Of a DNA stretch of 64,000 nt, positions 19,026 through 33,040 are shown piece by piece. The notes under the pieces were generated by a model, which searched no databases, had not been told where the DNA came from, and saw only the letters and a list, made by a program, of their open reading frames with translations. Where the stretch lies: contig CM022676.1 in NCBI GenBank assembly GCA_012295275.1, positions 2,926,369-2,990,368 of the forward strand, given 5' to 3'. Made by a program: the position numbers and the translations under genes. This DNA is from Chrysomallon squamiferum (lineage: Eukaryota; Mollusca; Gastropoda; Neomphalida; Peltospiridae). Each line of letters starts with the position of its first letter. Within the stretch, counting starts at the first letter, position 1.

Positions 19026-20837
19026 TCACACGAGGAATATTAACCGCGATATAAAGTTGCTTGCAGAAAGTCTTTCCTCACCTGACAAGGTACACTTCAG
19101 AAAGCCTTCACGTATCTCACCTTGTCTGTTCAATGTAAAGCATCTAACCCTTCCTTGAGTTTTAACACTCAGTTTATACTGTGTGGCTTTCTTTATCTCT
19201 AAAGGACTTGGAAAATCAATAGCAACATTAAACATCTCGACATTTTGCTCTACTGAAGATCCTGGCACAATCGCATCTGTCGAAACTTCACAAACACTGG
19301 CTTTGATTGAAAATTCTTTACTTTTTCTTTGAAAACTGAGAATACTAAAGCCTTTCAAATATGCTTTCATGTTTAAAGAAAATGTTATCGTATCAGAGCT
19401 CCATAAATTATTATCATCGGCTCCAAGGAAAAACATATCTTCGAATCTTTCAATTTTGATTAACTTATTATTTGTACCAACTCTGCGGCTTTTGTTGAAA
19501 CCTGAAAGATCTTTCTCTGGGTAGACATAGGAACGCATAATTTTGAATCCTTCAGATTCAGACAAAAGATCTGTGGGCAGAATCTTGTCTTCAAAATATT
19601 CTCTCTCGACCAGAGGAAAGCGAATGAGGTACAGCTCTTTTCTCAGCATTTCACGTTGGTTTTCTGCTGTTATTTCTTTTTCCTGTCGTCTACACTCAGC
19701 TTCACTCCATTTCATGCATGACTGAAAAACTGTCTCCTCAGTGGCGTTCAGATCATCAGATTCAATTATCTTTCCTAAACATTCACGACAGAGATCTGTG
19801 AGACTCTGTGAATTCAGTACAGCTTCGCCATTTTCCCAAATAAATCTGAGACACATTTTCATGAAATCATCTTGTTTATAGATGTGAGTTTCTTCCAATA
19901 GGACGCATGCGTTGTTTGTCTTGATTTCAGTTTCAAGGTAGTTAAGACATCTGCTTTCTAGAGTAGTTACGTCATACTTCCTGGCAAGGTACAATAATCG
20001 AATGACATTGTCGTCTTTAAGGTCGGTTTCATCGGTATAAAGAAATCTGGAAAATATTTAGGTTTTTTTAGATAAATAAACTGACACACAAACACAAACA
20101 CATAAATATACATACATACATATATAACTATATACTTACATACTCATAACTCAACACACATACACATAGAAGAATGCATAAATACATGCCCAAAAATATA
20201 TACATACAAATGTCATAGATGCAGAATAATTATATATACATGCAAACATATTCATACGGACAACAGACATTTCTAGTGATAAATTACATTAAATACATAC
20301 ACACATGCACCCGTACGTACCTACATACATACACACATACATACATGGACACATACATAGACACTTATATGCATATAATAGATATTTCTGCATGCATTAT
20401 CATAAGATAAAATAATAATAATAATCATAATAATAATAATAATAATAATTTTATTATTATAATTATTATTATCAATATTAATAAACGAATAAATAAATAA
20501 ATTTGTTAAAAAATCAAATAAACTGGATAATCTCTTACTCTAAAAACAAGTGAAAAATTTCTGCTTCAATGTCTGGGATTACAATATCATCCTGTTCTTT
20601 CAGATCTCCTGTCAACATGGCCTGAAATACACGGCTGCGCAGACTGAGTATCAGCTTGTGAGCTTGGATACGTGTCCTGTCCTCTCCGACAATGAATGTG
20701 ACGTCACAGAGAATATTTTCCTTGAGAGAATATCGGAGACTTTCAAGGATAGTTCCTTCATGTTGCCAGTTATCAACAAAACCGGAAGTAGATTTTACTT
20801 CTGTTTCTTGATTCGTTGTTACTTCTGCTGCAGCCAT
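19026..20837 (-). CDS. BTB-BACK-PHR protein, copy C
   Basis: Exon 1 is 20837-20539 (start ATG 20837-20835, MAAAEVTTNQ), the intron 20538-20047 (GTAAGA...TTCCAG) and exon 2 20046-19026, giving 439 residues without a frame break. BTB spans about residues 26-140 (NWQHEG, CDVTFIVGEDRTRIQAHKL, FQAML), BACK about 150-260 (ARKYDV, CLRFIWENGEAVL, TVFQSCMKWSEAECRR), PHR about 288 to the end. Exon 1 is almost the same as in D and F, and BACK is close to D. The PHR loops differ (FLGADDNNLWSSD) and the C-terminal tail is the shortest of the set. It is the only copy on the minus strand. In relatives BTB-BACK recruits CUL3; the PHR ligand is unknown. Confidence 0.92.
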
Positions 20838-21871
<1,034 letters not shown>

Positions 21872-24458
21872 AACGGCGCATCTTCTCGAAGGTACATTTT
21901 GATAAACATTTATGAGAAGAGCACGGTACTACGTGAAAAAATTCATTATATACATTGAGTATTCTTTAGTATACAAACCTTCAACCAATAACCACTATTA
22001 CCTGTATTTGTTTTAAAGAGACAATTACGTTACGAAAAATCAGTAATAAGAAAAATATTTGTTTCTAACGAAAAGAAAAACTTACCTTCTAAAAACGTCA
22101 CCTTCAGCAGTGTGTCCTGTATGTAAATTACTTCCTAGTAAACATCTGACTTTTTCAAGGAAAACAAAGCAATAAATACTACTTTCAATTTCAAATTAGC
22201 TCTTTAAGAAATAATGATAAGTACTAGTTATTATCTTAATTTATTCCTATTTTCATTTTATGAAAACTAAATTAATTATTAACTTAGTTGAGCAGTTTTA
22301 TTTTTTATAAGTTATCCATCCGAACTTTGACCTGTTTTTTATGATCTAGCCGTTTCAGGGAAGATAAAATTATTTTTCTTGCTAATGAAATTAAACATCT
22401 ATATCCAGAATAATCTCAGATCTCCCATGTTATAACTGATACTTTACTCAGATAATTTGGGTTTATTCTTTATTTAAATTGTTTTAATTTTTAACTTTTT
22501 AAATTTAAAAAAAAAAAAAAAAAATGAAATAATACTTCCATTATTTTCAATTGTTTAATTTTAATTTTTAATTTTTTATTTATTATTTATTTTTTATTAT
22601 TTATTTATTTATTTATTTTTTTATTTATTATTTTTTTATTTTTGGTGGGTGAGGGGTCTTTTGTTGGATTTTTTGCTTACTTTTACTTCATATTAGCATT
22701 ATTTCTTAATACTTTTATCATTCTCTTTTTCATTATTATTATTATTGTTATTATTATTATTATTATAGCGGCGACCTTTCTCGAAGGTAAAGTTAGATAA
22801 TAATTGTTAACTAGGTCACTGTACTGCGTGACAATCTCGATCTCAAACATCTTTACTCAAGTGGCGGGTAATGGGGTGTTTCCGAGTTGCTAATAATAGA
22901 AATAAAACCAGTAGATAAAACTGATATCTGTCTACATTTGAAGCTGTGAATGATATTTTAGCTGAACTAGATGTCAGCTTCACACTTTGTTTGCTGACGC
23001 AGAGGATATGGTGTAAAATTTATGATTTCAAATTAGGAACATTTAGTTATTGTATCGCAAACATTCATTATCTAAAGACTGATCCTCCCTTGTATTCATT
23101 ACATGTACATCCAATACACATTGCATACCTTTAACACATAACCAAGATTTCACTGTATTTGTTTTAAACTGACAGTTACGTTTTGAAATGTTTCTAAAGA
23201 AAAATCAGTAATAAGCAAACTCTTTCTTTATAACAGAATGAAAAAGTTACGTTCTAGTAATGTCGTCTTCAGCAAAGTGTGCTGTCTGTAAATTAAGGAG
23301 GAGAATGTCGTCTCCGTCGGAGTGGATAATAAAATTAAATATTTATTTTCAGTGATTAAACTCAGATGTTCCAGGTTATTGTTATATCTTGTTTTCCAAT
23401 TTCTCAGCGGCCAGTATTCGCGAAGGTAAAGTTTGATAACATTGTTAACTAAGTCACAGTAATACGTGGTAAAATCGTTTACAGATATTTCTGTTCTTTA
23501 TGTATACATCCAAAACACACAGCAAACCTTCAACAAATAACCACTATTTCACTCTATTTGTTTCAAATGGATAATCAAGTGTCAAAATATATCTACAGAA
23601 AAATCAGTAATAAGAAAAATCTTTGTTTCTAACGAAAAGAAAAACTTACCTTGTAGAAATGTCACCTTCAGCAGTGTGTCCTGTATGTAAATTACTTCCT
23701 AGTAAACAGCTGACTTCTTCAAGGAAAAGAAAGCAATAAATACTACTTTCAATTTCAAATTAACTCTTTTAGAAATAAAGATAAGCAGTAGTTATCATCT
23801 TAATTTATTCCTAATTTTATTTTATAAAAACTAAATAAAGAAATCACTTTGTGATTGAGATAATTATTAAGATAATTAAGAATATTTACTTTTAAAAGTT
23901 ATTCATTCGAACTTTGACCTGCTTGTTGTGATCTAGGTGTTTCAGGGAAGACAACTCTTATATAAACATTGATCATTAAAGTATTTAAAAACATTCGACA
24001 TTATTTTTCTTGCTATTGTTTTTAAATATTTATGTCCAGAATAATTCTCACATCCGCCATGTTTTAACCGACACTTTATTTAGATGTGGGCTTATATACA
24101 GAACTTTCTCGAAGTTAAGTTTGATAATAATTGTTAACTAGGTCACTGTACTACATGACAATCTCGATCTCCTGCATTCTTTACTCTACGGATTATGGGG
24201 GTTTTCCCAGTTGCTAATAAAAGAAATACAATAAATAAATAAAACTGATATCTGCATCTGTGTACGCTCTGAAGCTCTGAATGATATTTTAGCTGAACTG
24301 GATGTCAGCTTCACAGTTTTGTTTGCTGATGCAGTGGATTTGGTGTAAAATTTATAATTTCAAATTAGGAACATTTAGTTATTGTTTCGCATACCTTCAT
24401 TACCTAAAGCCTAGTTCAGCCCTATATTCATTACATATACATCCAATACCCATTGCAT
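21872..24458 (-). repeat. R-family repeats, four copies on the minus strand
   Basis: Copies start at about 21872, 22767, 23404 and 24100; the last is cut by the gap. Each has the end motif (GCGCATCTTCTCGAAGG, GCGGCGACCTTTCTCGAAGG and variants) and the reversed AACTTACCTTCTA or AACTTACCTTGTA. The stretch is a direct duplicate of 8671 to about 11220, and its first part mirrors the R copies upstream of D. Confidence 0.65.
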
Positions 24459-24658
24459 NNNNNNNNNNNNNNNNNNNNNNNNNNNNNNNNNNNNNNNNNN
24501 NNNNNNNNNNNNNNNNNNNNNNNNNNNNNNNNNNNNNNNNNNNNNNNNNNNNNNNNNNNNNNNNNNNNNNNNNNNNNNNNNNNNNNNNNNNNNNNNNNNN
24601 NNNNNNNNNNNNNNNNNNNNNNNNNNNNNNNNNNNNNNNNNNNNNNNNNNNNNNNNNN
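24459..24658. other. assembly gap (200 N)
   Basis: Exactly 200 N. The left edge lies inside an R copy; the right edge opens into diverged BTB-type 3' flank, so the two sides need not be adjacent in the genome. Confidence 0.99.
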
Positions 24659-26170
24659 TTTTATAATATCAATGTTTTTCTAACTACATTACTGTTAAAT
24701 TTTTAAAATAATATTATACTGTCAGTTAAAACTATTTGTGCTTAATAATATAATTATATTTATTGTTTTTTTTAAAGTTGAGAATTCAGTGATTGTTTGT
24801 ATAGTTGTTTTCTAGAGGGATAGATAATGTAATCATTTTCAAAATGCAAAAACAAATCGATTTTATTTTGTATGCATAATAATCTAAATGTTTTATATTT
24901 TGATTTAATATTATTTCATTTTGTTTATTTGTTGAAAATTTTCATTTTGTTTCTTTTTCAATTTGAATTATAATATTTTTTTAAAATAATGTTTTACATT
25001 CCTTGCTTTTTGTTGTAGATTTCAGCAATCGTTTTATATTTGTCGTTTTAATAAAATATCTTTATATAATAATGACAGTGTATTGTATTATTAATATTAT
25101 AGGATACTTATTATAGTAATTGTTGTAGTAATTTTTTTTTTTTTTTGCTTTTATTTATTTATTTATAATAGCTGTACCACAATAACAGGAAATAATGAAA
25201 TTGACTTTTGTATTTTATTTTATATTATATTTTATTTTATTTATTCATTTGTTTGTTTGTTTGTTTATTTTTAATTATAATATTATAAATATTTACAACC
25301 ATGCATTAAAATATCGCATCAGTGTAATAAAACAATAATAATAATAAAAAAACCATAATAAAAATGAACGAACGAATTTATCAATAAATGTATAATGAAA
25401 ACAAAAAAACAAATACAAAATAATTGAGAAAGAAATTATAGAATTAAAAAAAATGAAGCCAAATGAAAAAAACAACAACTACAAAAAAAAAAAACCCAAA
25501 AACAAACAATAACAACTAAATCAAAAACAGATAAGGAGAGTAAATAATACAGATTATACTACCACTTGACAGATGATAAAAATATTATTAATATGAAACA
25601 AGAGAGAAATTGAAAAGAAAAATAATAAAGAAATAACAATAAAGAAAACAACAACTAAACAAACGTGGTGAAAGAAGAGAGAAATTGAATAAAAATAACA
25701 ATAAAAACCAATAATAAAAAACAAAAAAACAAAGGAAAACAATAACAAAACAACCCTAATAGAAAGCGATTACTTTAATACGGTAAAATATGCACGAATA
25801 TCATGAGTTAATTGTAATACGTATTAGATACGTACGAATGACGTATTGTGATTGAAATAGGTATCAAATGACGTATTTCAATTGCACTATATATTAAATG
25901 ACATCATTTAATTGTTATGTTTATAAAATGACGTTAATTATTATTATAAATACATATTAAATGACGGAATATATCTATTCTAGGTTTTAAATAACATTTT
26001 AAAAATCTGTGGAGGAAAAATAAACCTTAGCATCAGTTTTAATTCCTGAGATTAACATTAATCTATACAATTAAATTTTAACTAAATTAAATTAATAAGT
26101 AAACTCAATTAATATTTATTTTTCAACACTAATATTAGTTAATATTAACTGTATTTACATATGTACTGTG
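24659..26170 (+). other. diverged BTB 3' flank, then AT-rich sequence
   Basis: No gene. Bases 24659-25090 follow the order of the AT-rich part of the 3' flanks on the plus strand (GTCAGTTAAAACTATTTGTG, then GATAATGTAATCATT, then AATTTGAATTATAATA) but with many differences. From about 25090 to 26170 there is A- or T-rich sequence with short (TTTA) and poly-A runs that I cannot link to other parts of the window. Confidence 0.5.
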
Positions 26171-27490
26171 ACTTTTGCATAAGGACAATATTTGACAAAT
26201 GAAAAAACACTAGCTTTCAAGTATGGGTTAATCTTACAGATTAGCAAAAAGTGGTCTTTTAGCTAAACCTCCCAGTTGGCTGGAAAGCACAATGCAAGTA
26301 AAGTATTTGTAGAGGCCGGGCTGTGTAAGGGAGATCTCACGTGTTGTTTTGAATGTGTGTACGTCTGTTTGAGAAAACGTGCAATGTTTCGAAAATAGAA
26401 TGATGGAGAATGAGAATAGAAACATAATAATACATCTCTCTCTCTTTTATATCTATATCTGTATCTACACACATACACACATACACACACACACGTACAT
26501 AAATGCACACACATAAATAAATGCTTATATATAATTACATTAATACGAACTGCACATAAAGAAACAAACAATTAAATATACATGAAAATGCTATTTCAGA
26601 AAAGTCATATTAAACAAATTCATTGAAACAAAATATAAAAAGCCCTCCTGCCCCATCAATACAACCCTATATATATATTACATACACACTCACGCCACCA
26701 ACACACGCACATGTATGTATATACGTATAACAATAATACTTGTAATAATCATCCATTCATTTATTTAACTGTTTAATTGTCTGTTATTATACAGATTATA
26801 TTAAAATTATTCTGTTTAAATTTATTTCATTATCACGGTTTAACTTCTGAAAAACAGAAAATGAAAATATGAGTTACTACAAATAAAATCAACTCTGAAA
26901 ACAAAAAATAAAATAGAAATGTAGAGACAGACAGAAAGACAGGCAGACAGACAGAGTGACAGGCAGATGGACACGAAGAAAATCAGACAGATAGTCATAC
27001 AGAGAGAGACAGACAAATAGATGGAAAAACAGACACATATACCTACATACATTTAGAGATAGATATATATATATATATATATAGATAGATAGATAGATAG
27101 ATAGATACATAGACAGACAGAGAGACAAACAAACATACATAGACAAGACACAAACACAATCACATCCACATACACCACACATACACTCAAGCACAACCGA
27201 ATTACTATGTGCATATATGTGTAGGTATTTTAGCATCTGAATGTCTCTGTCTTATGTACATCTTAAAAATGTTCATGGATCTGATGAACTATTTAGGAGT
27301 TATGTTCCTTTGACTGATCTTCCTTTTTGATTTTACACAAACTGCTATAAAAAAAGAAACAAAGAAACATTGATAATGTTTGTTTTTGTTACCGCAGTTG
27401 TTTTGTATCTAAATAACGAACGTGATGAACTTTTATATAAAGTTATCGCACTCTGTGTCGTTTTAGTTCGGTTAATGAGAAAATCTTTAA
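26171..27490 (-). other. low-complexity stretch and inverted distal-flank fragment
   Basis: No gene. CA-rich runs lie at 26465-26520, GACA/GATA-rich repeats at 26920-27140 including (TA)n and (GATA)n at 27060-27105. Bases 27280-27490 are the reverse complement of the distal flank that follows the GA tracts of E and A (TATTTAGGAGTTATGTTCCT, then AAAATCTTTAACGC). Open frames here are repeat-driven. Confidence 0.55.
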
Positions 27491-28423
27491 CGCATTATCA
27501 CGTCCTATCATACACTCTATCACGTACACACTGAGAAAGTCACATTATCACACATACATTCTCACAATTGTAAATATTCGAATTAAGGGTGAAACGTATT
27601 TAAAAAGTAAACAAGGACAATCTATGATAAGACCTGTTTATTTGGTTACTACAAAAAATGCAAACACAGTTCATTGTCGTTTGAGACTTGTGTTACAAAG
27701 GGACAGATTCCGGGATTAAAGTTCTTCATTTAAATCATAATTAAACTAGTATTTCATGAAAATAGTTTTGATGACGTGTTTAACTGGAAAGTGACTTTAC
27801 CTCTAGCATTATATCTGTTCATGTCATGAGAATTAATTTGTTACGTTGTTAATAAACTAGACTGTTTGCTGTTCTAATTCATTTTAATCAGTGAGAAATA
27901 TTAACGTGATAGCTACCCAGGACACAGTTAGTGTCTGGGGTGGGGTGTGTGTAGCGACTGCACACTACCTGTAGGAGCTGAGTAGGAGATCTGATAATGT
28001 TACCTGAAAGGGTTAGAAATATTAAATAAATAAATAAACAAATAAATAGATAAACAAATAAATAAATAGATAAAATACGTTTAATACAAAAATAAAATAA
28101 AATATTTTTCGTTTGTTTGTTGCGAAAGAAAAGATATTTGTTCAACAATAATAATGTGAATTTCATTACTTATAATACATATCTGTAGGAAAACCACAGT
28201 ATCTACTGGCTGTTTTAGCAAGGTCTTATCAACAATAAGCAAGTAAGTAAGTAAATAAATAAATGAATCAATAATAAATGAATCAGAGAATGAATAAATA
28301 TATATAAGGAAATAAACGAAACGTAAATATAACTGAGAAAGAAAATATAGAATTAAAAAATATTAACCAAATGAAAATTAAATGACCTCAAAAACAATTA
28401 AGAAGAGTAAATAAATAAATTAA
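27491..28423 (+). other. distal flank upstream of D, start of the D-E duplication unit
   Basis: No gene. From about 27491 (TTATCACGTCCTATCATACA) the sequence parallels 44488 onward. The left neighbour is inverted relative to it, so this is a rearrangement junction. TAAA repeats occur near 28024-28075 and 28240-28270. Confidence 0.55.
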
Positions 28424-28648
28424 ACTACTACTGCTACTACCACAACTAAAACTGTTAATACTACTACTACTACTACTACTAATACTAAATCTGCTGCTAC
28501 TACTATTACTAATACTAAAACTACTGCTACTACTAACACTACTGCTACTACTATTACTAATACTAAAACTACTACTACTACTAAAACTACTACTACTACT
28601 GTTACTAATACTAAATCTGCTGCTACTAATACTAGTAATAATAAAACG
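28424..28648 (-). repeat. AGT-type minisatellite, about 225 bp (ACT on plus)
   Basis: The short form of the 11901-13681 array, in the opposite orientation, with the same flanks (AAAACGACGGAGCAAAATAA on its right side). Confidence 0.9.
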
Positions 28649-28789
28649 ACGGAGCAAAATAACAAAATAATGGGGGGGGTAAAGAAAATAGAGAGAGAGA
28701 AATAAAAAAACTAAATAAAGATTCACTTCGATAAATATTATTATTATAAAAATTATGTTCAAAATAAATATTTAATTTCATTACCAATA

Positions 28790-29556
28790 ACTGAAAATTA
28801 ATTTTGTCAAACTCTTCTTAATACTTTAAGGATCAGTGTTTGTGTAAGAGTTATCTTCACTGAAACATTAGCTCACAAAACGCAGGTCAAAGTTCGAGTG
28901 GAAAACTTTTAAAAACACTTAATTACATCAATAATCATCTCAATGGTAAAGTTATTTTTTAATTAGTTTTCATAAAATAAAATTAGGAATAAATTAAGAC
29001 GATAACTGAGGCTTATCATTATATCTAAAAGTGTAATTTCTAAATTGAAATTAGTATCTATTGTTTTGTTTCCCTGGATTCCGCGGGATGTTTACAGGGA
29101 AGCAATTTACAAACAGGACAGACCGCTAAAGGTGAAAAGTCTAGAAGGTAAGTTTTTACTTGTGTTAGAAACAAAGATTTTTTCCGATTACCGCCTTTGT
29201 CTGTAGATACCTAATAATCTGTTTAAAACAAATGCAGTGAAGTGTTGGTTATTTCAGTATTTGTCTGTTCACAGTTGTTAGCATTGTTGTCTCTTCGCCA
29301 TTGCTTGTCGCCATATCCACTGCGTCAGCAAACGAAAGTGTGAAGCTGACATCTAGTTCAGCTAAAATATCATTCAGAGCATCAAATGTAGATAGATATC
29401 AGTTTTACCTTCTGGTTTTATTTCTATTATTAGCAACTGGGAAACACCCCATTACCCGCGACTTCAGTAAAGAATGTATGAGATCGAGTTTGTCACGTAG
29501 TACAGTGACCTAGTTAACAATTATTATCGAACTTTACCTTCGAGAAAGGTCGCCGC

Positions 29557-29594
<38 letters not shown>

Positions 29595-29711
29595 TAATAA
29601 TAATAATGAAAAAGAGAATGATAAAAGTATTAAAAAATAATGATAATATGAAGTAAAAGTTAGGAAAAAATCCAACAATATACCACTCACCCACCAAAAA
29701 TAAATAAATAA

Positions 29712-29742
<31 letters not shown>

Positions 29743-30473
29743 AAAAAAAAAAAAAAAAAAAAAATTAAACAATTGAAAATAATGGAAGTATTATTACATT
29801 TTTTTTTCTTTTTAAATTTAAAAAGTTAAAAATTAAAAGAATTTAAATAAAGAATAAACCCAAATTATCTGAGTAAAGTATCAGTTATAACATGGGAGAT
29901 CTGAGATTATTCTGGATGTAAATGTTTAATTTCATTACCAAGGAAAATAATTTTATCTTCCCTGAAACGCCTAGATCATAAAAAACAGGTCAAAGTTCGG
30001 ATGGATAACTTTTAAAAAATAAAACTACTCAATTACCTTAATAATTATTTCACTGGTAAAGTGATTTTTGATTTATTTTCATAAAATGAAAATAGGAATA
30101 AATTAAGATGATAACTAGTACTTATCATTATTTCTAAAAGAGTTAATTTGAAATTGAAAGTAGTATTGATTGCTTTGTTTTCCTTGAAAAAAGTCAGATG
30201 TTTCCTAGGAAGTAATTTACATGCAGGACACACTTGTGAAGGTGACGTTTCTAGAAGGTAAGTTTTTCTTTTCGTTAGAAACAAAGATTTTTCTTATTAC
30301 TGATTTTTCGTAACGTAATTGTCTCTTTAAAACAAATACAGGTAATAGTGGTTATTTGTTGAAGGTTTGTATACTAAAGAATACTGAATGTATATAATGA
30401 TTTTTGTCACGTAGTACCGTGCTCTTCTCATAAATGTTTATCAAAATGTACCTTCGAGAAGATGCGCCGTTAT
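28790..30473 (+). repeat. R-family repeats, two copies upstream of D
   Basis: Two plus-strand copies ending at about 29560 and 30473, with (TAA)n tracts after each. The first carries the STASANESV variant (29301-29513). The splice-like AGAAGGTAAGTTTTT is near 29142 and 30254. The pair is matched by 45690-47395 upstream of F. Confidence 0.65.
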
Positions 30474-30482
30474 AATAATAGA

Positions 30483-30532
<50 letters not shown>

Positions 30533-31009
30533 TACCGATAATAATAATAATGTTAATGAGGGTAATAATAATGATAATAATACAAAAAATTTATAGTGAT
30601 GATAATGATGATGGTAATGATGATGATAATGATAATAATATTGATAATAATAATAATAAGAAGAAGAAGAAGAAGAAGAAGAAAAAAGAAGAAAAAGAAG
30701 ACCAAGATGATGATGAGGAAGAAAATGATTATTCAAATAATAAGCAAATAAATAAATACATTTTAAAACACAACTGAACCGTGAGAAATTGATAATAAAT
30801 AAAGCTACATTTATATTCTGTATTAATACAGTGTTACTGAAAGCACACTCCAGCAAAAATAAATACATATGAAAACACAGACACACACAAATACACACAC
30901 ACATTATGACAATAAATGAAAAGAAAAGAAAGAGCTACAGATTAACAATAGCAGCTTTTTGTGCGTCTGTGACTCGTTCGCTGATGTCGTTATCACGTAA
31001 AGCTGCCGA

Positions 31010-31012
<3 letters not shown>
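30474..31012 (+). other. 5' module of copy D
   Basis: No gene. ATA/GAA tracts at 30474-30720, the palindrome CTGTATTAATACAG at 30818-30831, a CA run at 30878-30903, then the shared box CGCTGATGTCGTTATCACGT just before the CT tract. Confidence 0.55.
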
Positions 31013-31108
<96 letters not shown>

Positions 31109-31122
31109 ACTCTCTCTCTCTC
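31013..31122 (+). repeat. (CT)n tract upstream of copy D
   Basis: A CT run with one interruption (AAC near 31108). It ends 120 bp before the ATG, as in C and F. Confidence 0.97.
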
Positions 31123-31242
31123 ACATATACACACACATGCACACACAGAGACTCTCAGAAAGGTACACAGTTTTTTGTTTATTTACTTTAAAATAAATAT
31201 TATTTTCTGTTGTTATCATTTTATTCATTCAGTGATAACAAA
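31123..31242 (+). promoter_or_regulatory. 5' leader region of copy D
   Basis: Same layout as in C: TTTATTTACTTTAAAATAAA, TTTCTGTTGTTATC, then TTCATTCAG and TGATAACAAAATGG. The CAG may be a splice acceptor of a 5' UTR intron. Inferred only. Confidence 0.3.
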
Positions 31243-31630
31243 ATGGCTGCAGCAGAAGTAACAACCAATCAAGAAACAGAAGTAAAATCTACTTCCGGTT
31301 TTGTTGATAACTGGCAGCATGAACGAACTATCCTTGAAAGTCTCCGATATTCTCTCAAGGAAAACATTCTCTGTGACGTCACATTCATTGTCGGAGATGA
31401 CAGGACACGTATCCAAGCTCACAAGTTGATACTCAGTCTGCGCAGCCGTGTATTTCAGGCCATGTTGACAGGAGATCTGAAAGAACAGGATGATATTGTA
31501 ATCCCAGACATTGAAGCAGAAATTTTTCACTTGTTTTTAGAGTAAGAGATTATCCAGTTTATTTGATTTTTTAACAAATTTATTTATTTATTTGTTTATT
31601 AATATTGATAATAATAATAATTATAATAAA

Positions 31631-31668
<38 letters not shown>

Positions 31669-33040
31669 GATTATTATTATTATTTTATCTTATGATAATG
31701 CATGCAGAAATATCTATTATATGCATATAAGTGTCTATGTTTGTGTCCATGTATGTATGTGTGTATGTATGTAGGTACGTACGGGTGCATGTGTGTATGT
31801 ATTTAATGTAATTTATCACTAGAAATATCTGTTGTCCGTATGAATATGTTTGCGGGCATGTATTTATGCATTCTACTATATGTATGTGTGTTAAGTTATG
31901 AGTATATAAGTATGTAGTTATATATGTATGTATGTATATTTATGTGTTTGTGTTTGTGTGTCAGTTTATTTATCTAAAAAAACCTAAATATTTTCCAGAT
32001 ATCTTTATACTGATGAAACGGACTTTAAAGACGACAATGTCATTCGATTATTGTACCTTGCCAGGAAGTATGACGTCATTCATTTAGAAAAGAGATGTCT
32101 TCACTATCTTGAAACGGAAATCAAGACAAACAACGCATGCGTCCTATTGGAAGAAACTCACATCTATAAACAAGATGATTTCATGAAAATGTGTCTCAGA
32201 TATATTTGGGAAAATGGCGAAGCTGTACTGAATTCACAGAGTTTCACAGATCTCTGTCGTGAATGTTTAGGAAAGATAATTGAATCTGATGATCTGAACA
32301 CCACTGAGGAGACAGTTTTTCAATCCTGCGTGAAATGGAGTGAAGCTGAGTGCAGACGAGAGGAAAAAGAAATAACAGCAGAAAACCAACGTGAAGTGCT
32401 GGGAAAAGAGCTGAACCTCATTCGCTTTCCTCTTGTCGAGAGAGAATATTTTGAAGACAAGATTCTGCCCACAGATCTTTTGTCTGAATCTGAAGGATTC
32501 AGAATTATGCGTTCGTATATCTACCCAGAGAAAGATGTTTCAGGTTTCAGCAAAAGCCGCAGAGTTGGTACAAAGAATGAGTTAATCAAAATTGAGAGAT
32601 TTACAAATGTTTGTTTGAGCTCGATTTTTGAGAAAGTTGACATGTTTTACGATGCAGTTACATTTTGTTTAAACTCGGATGCTGCTCTGACAGGTTTTAG
32701 TATTATAAGGGTTACACTAGAGAAAAAATCAAAACTCAGTGCCAGTGTTTGTGAAGTTTCCACAGACGTAGAGGTGCCAGGATCTTCAGTAAGTAAAGAA
32801 ACCGACACGACTGGTTTAGATATTTCTTTCCCAAGTCCTTTAGCGATAAAGAAAGACACACAGTATAACCTGATTGTTCAAACTCGAGGAAGGGTTACAT
32901 ATAAGACAATGAACAGACAAGGTGAGATACGTGAAGGCTTTCTGAAGTGTACATTCTCAGACTACAAATCATGTTCTCACACTCCTAAATCATATCAATC
33001 TAAAACAAACTTGATATCGCGATTAAAATTCCTCGTTTGA
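31243..33040 (+). CDS. BTB-BACK-PHR protein, copy D
   Basis: Exon 1 31243-31541, intron 31542-31998 (GTAAGA...TTCCAG), exon 2 31999-33040, making 446 residues with no break. BTB is about residues 26-140 and spans the splice site (FHLFLE joined to YLYTDETDFKDDNV). BACK is about 150-260 and holds YIWENGEAVL, TVFQSCVKWSEAECRREEKE and LGKELNLIRFPLV. PHR runs from about 288 (SRRVGTKNELIKIERF) to SRLKFLV. Compared with C, the first PHR loop reads TNVCLSSIFEKVDMFYDA in place of an unrelated loop while BACK is nearly unchanged. F is nearly identical but carries a stop. Probable CUL3 adaptor; partner unknown. Confidence 0.93.

Noticed and set aside
19543-19725. Open frames antisense to the BTB exons
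   Set aside because: They mirror the conserved coding strand, occur in all copies and have no features of their own.
29301-29513. Recurring frame with STASANESVKLTSSSAKI (also near 9648-9848, 46160 and 58467)
   Set aside because: Similar at DNA level in all R copies, but interrupted in others (for example near 22946 and 36790). There is no start context, exon structure or known domain, so it is treated as repeat sequence.
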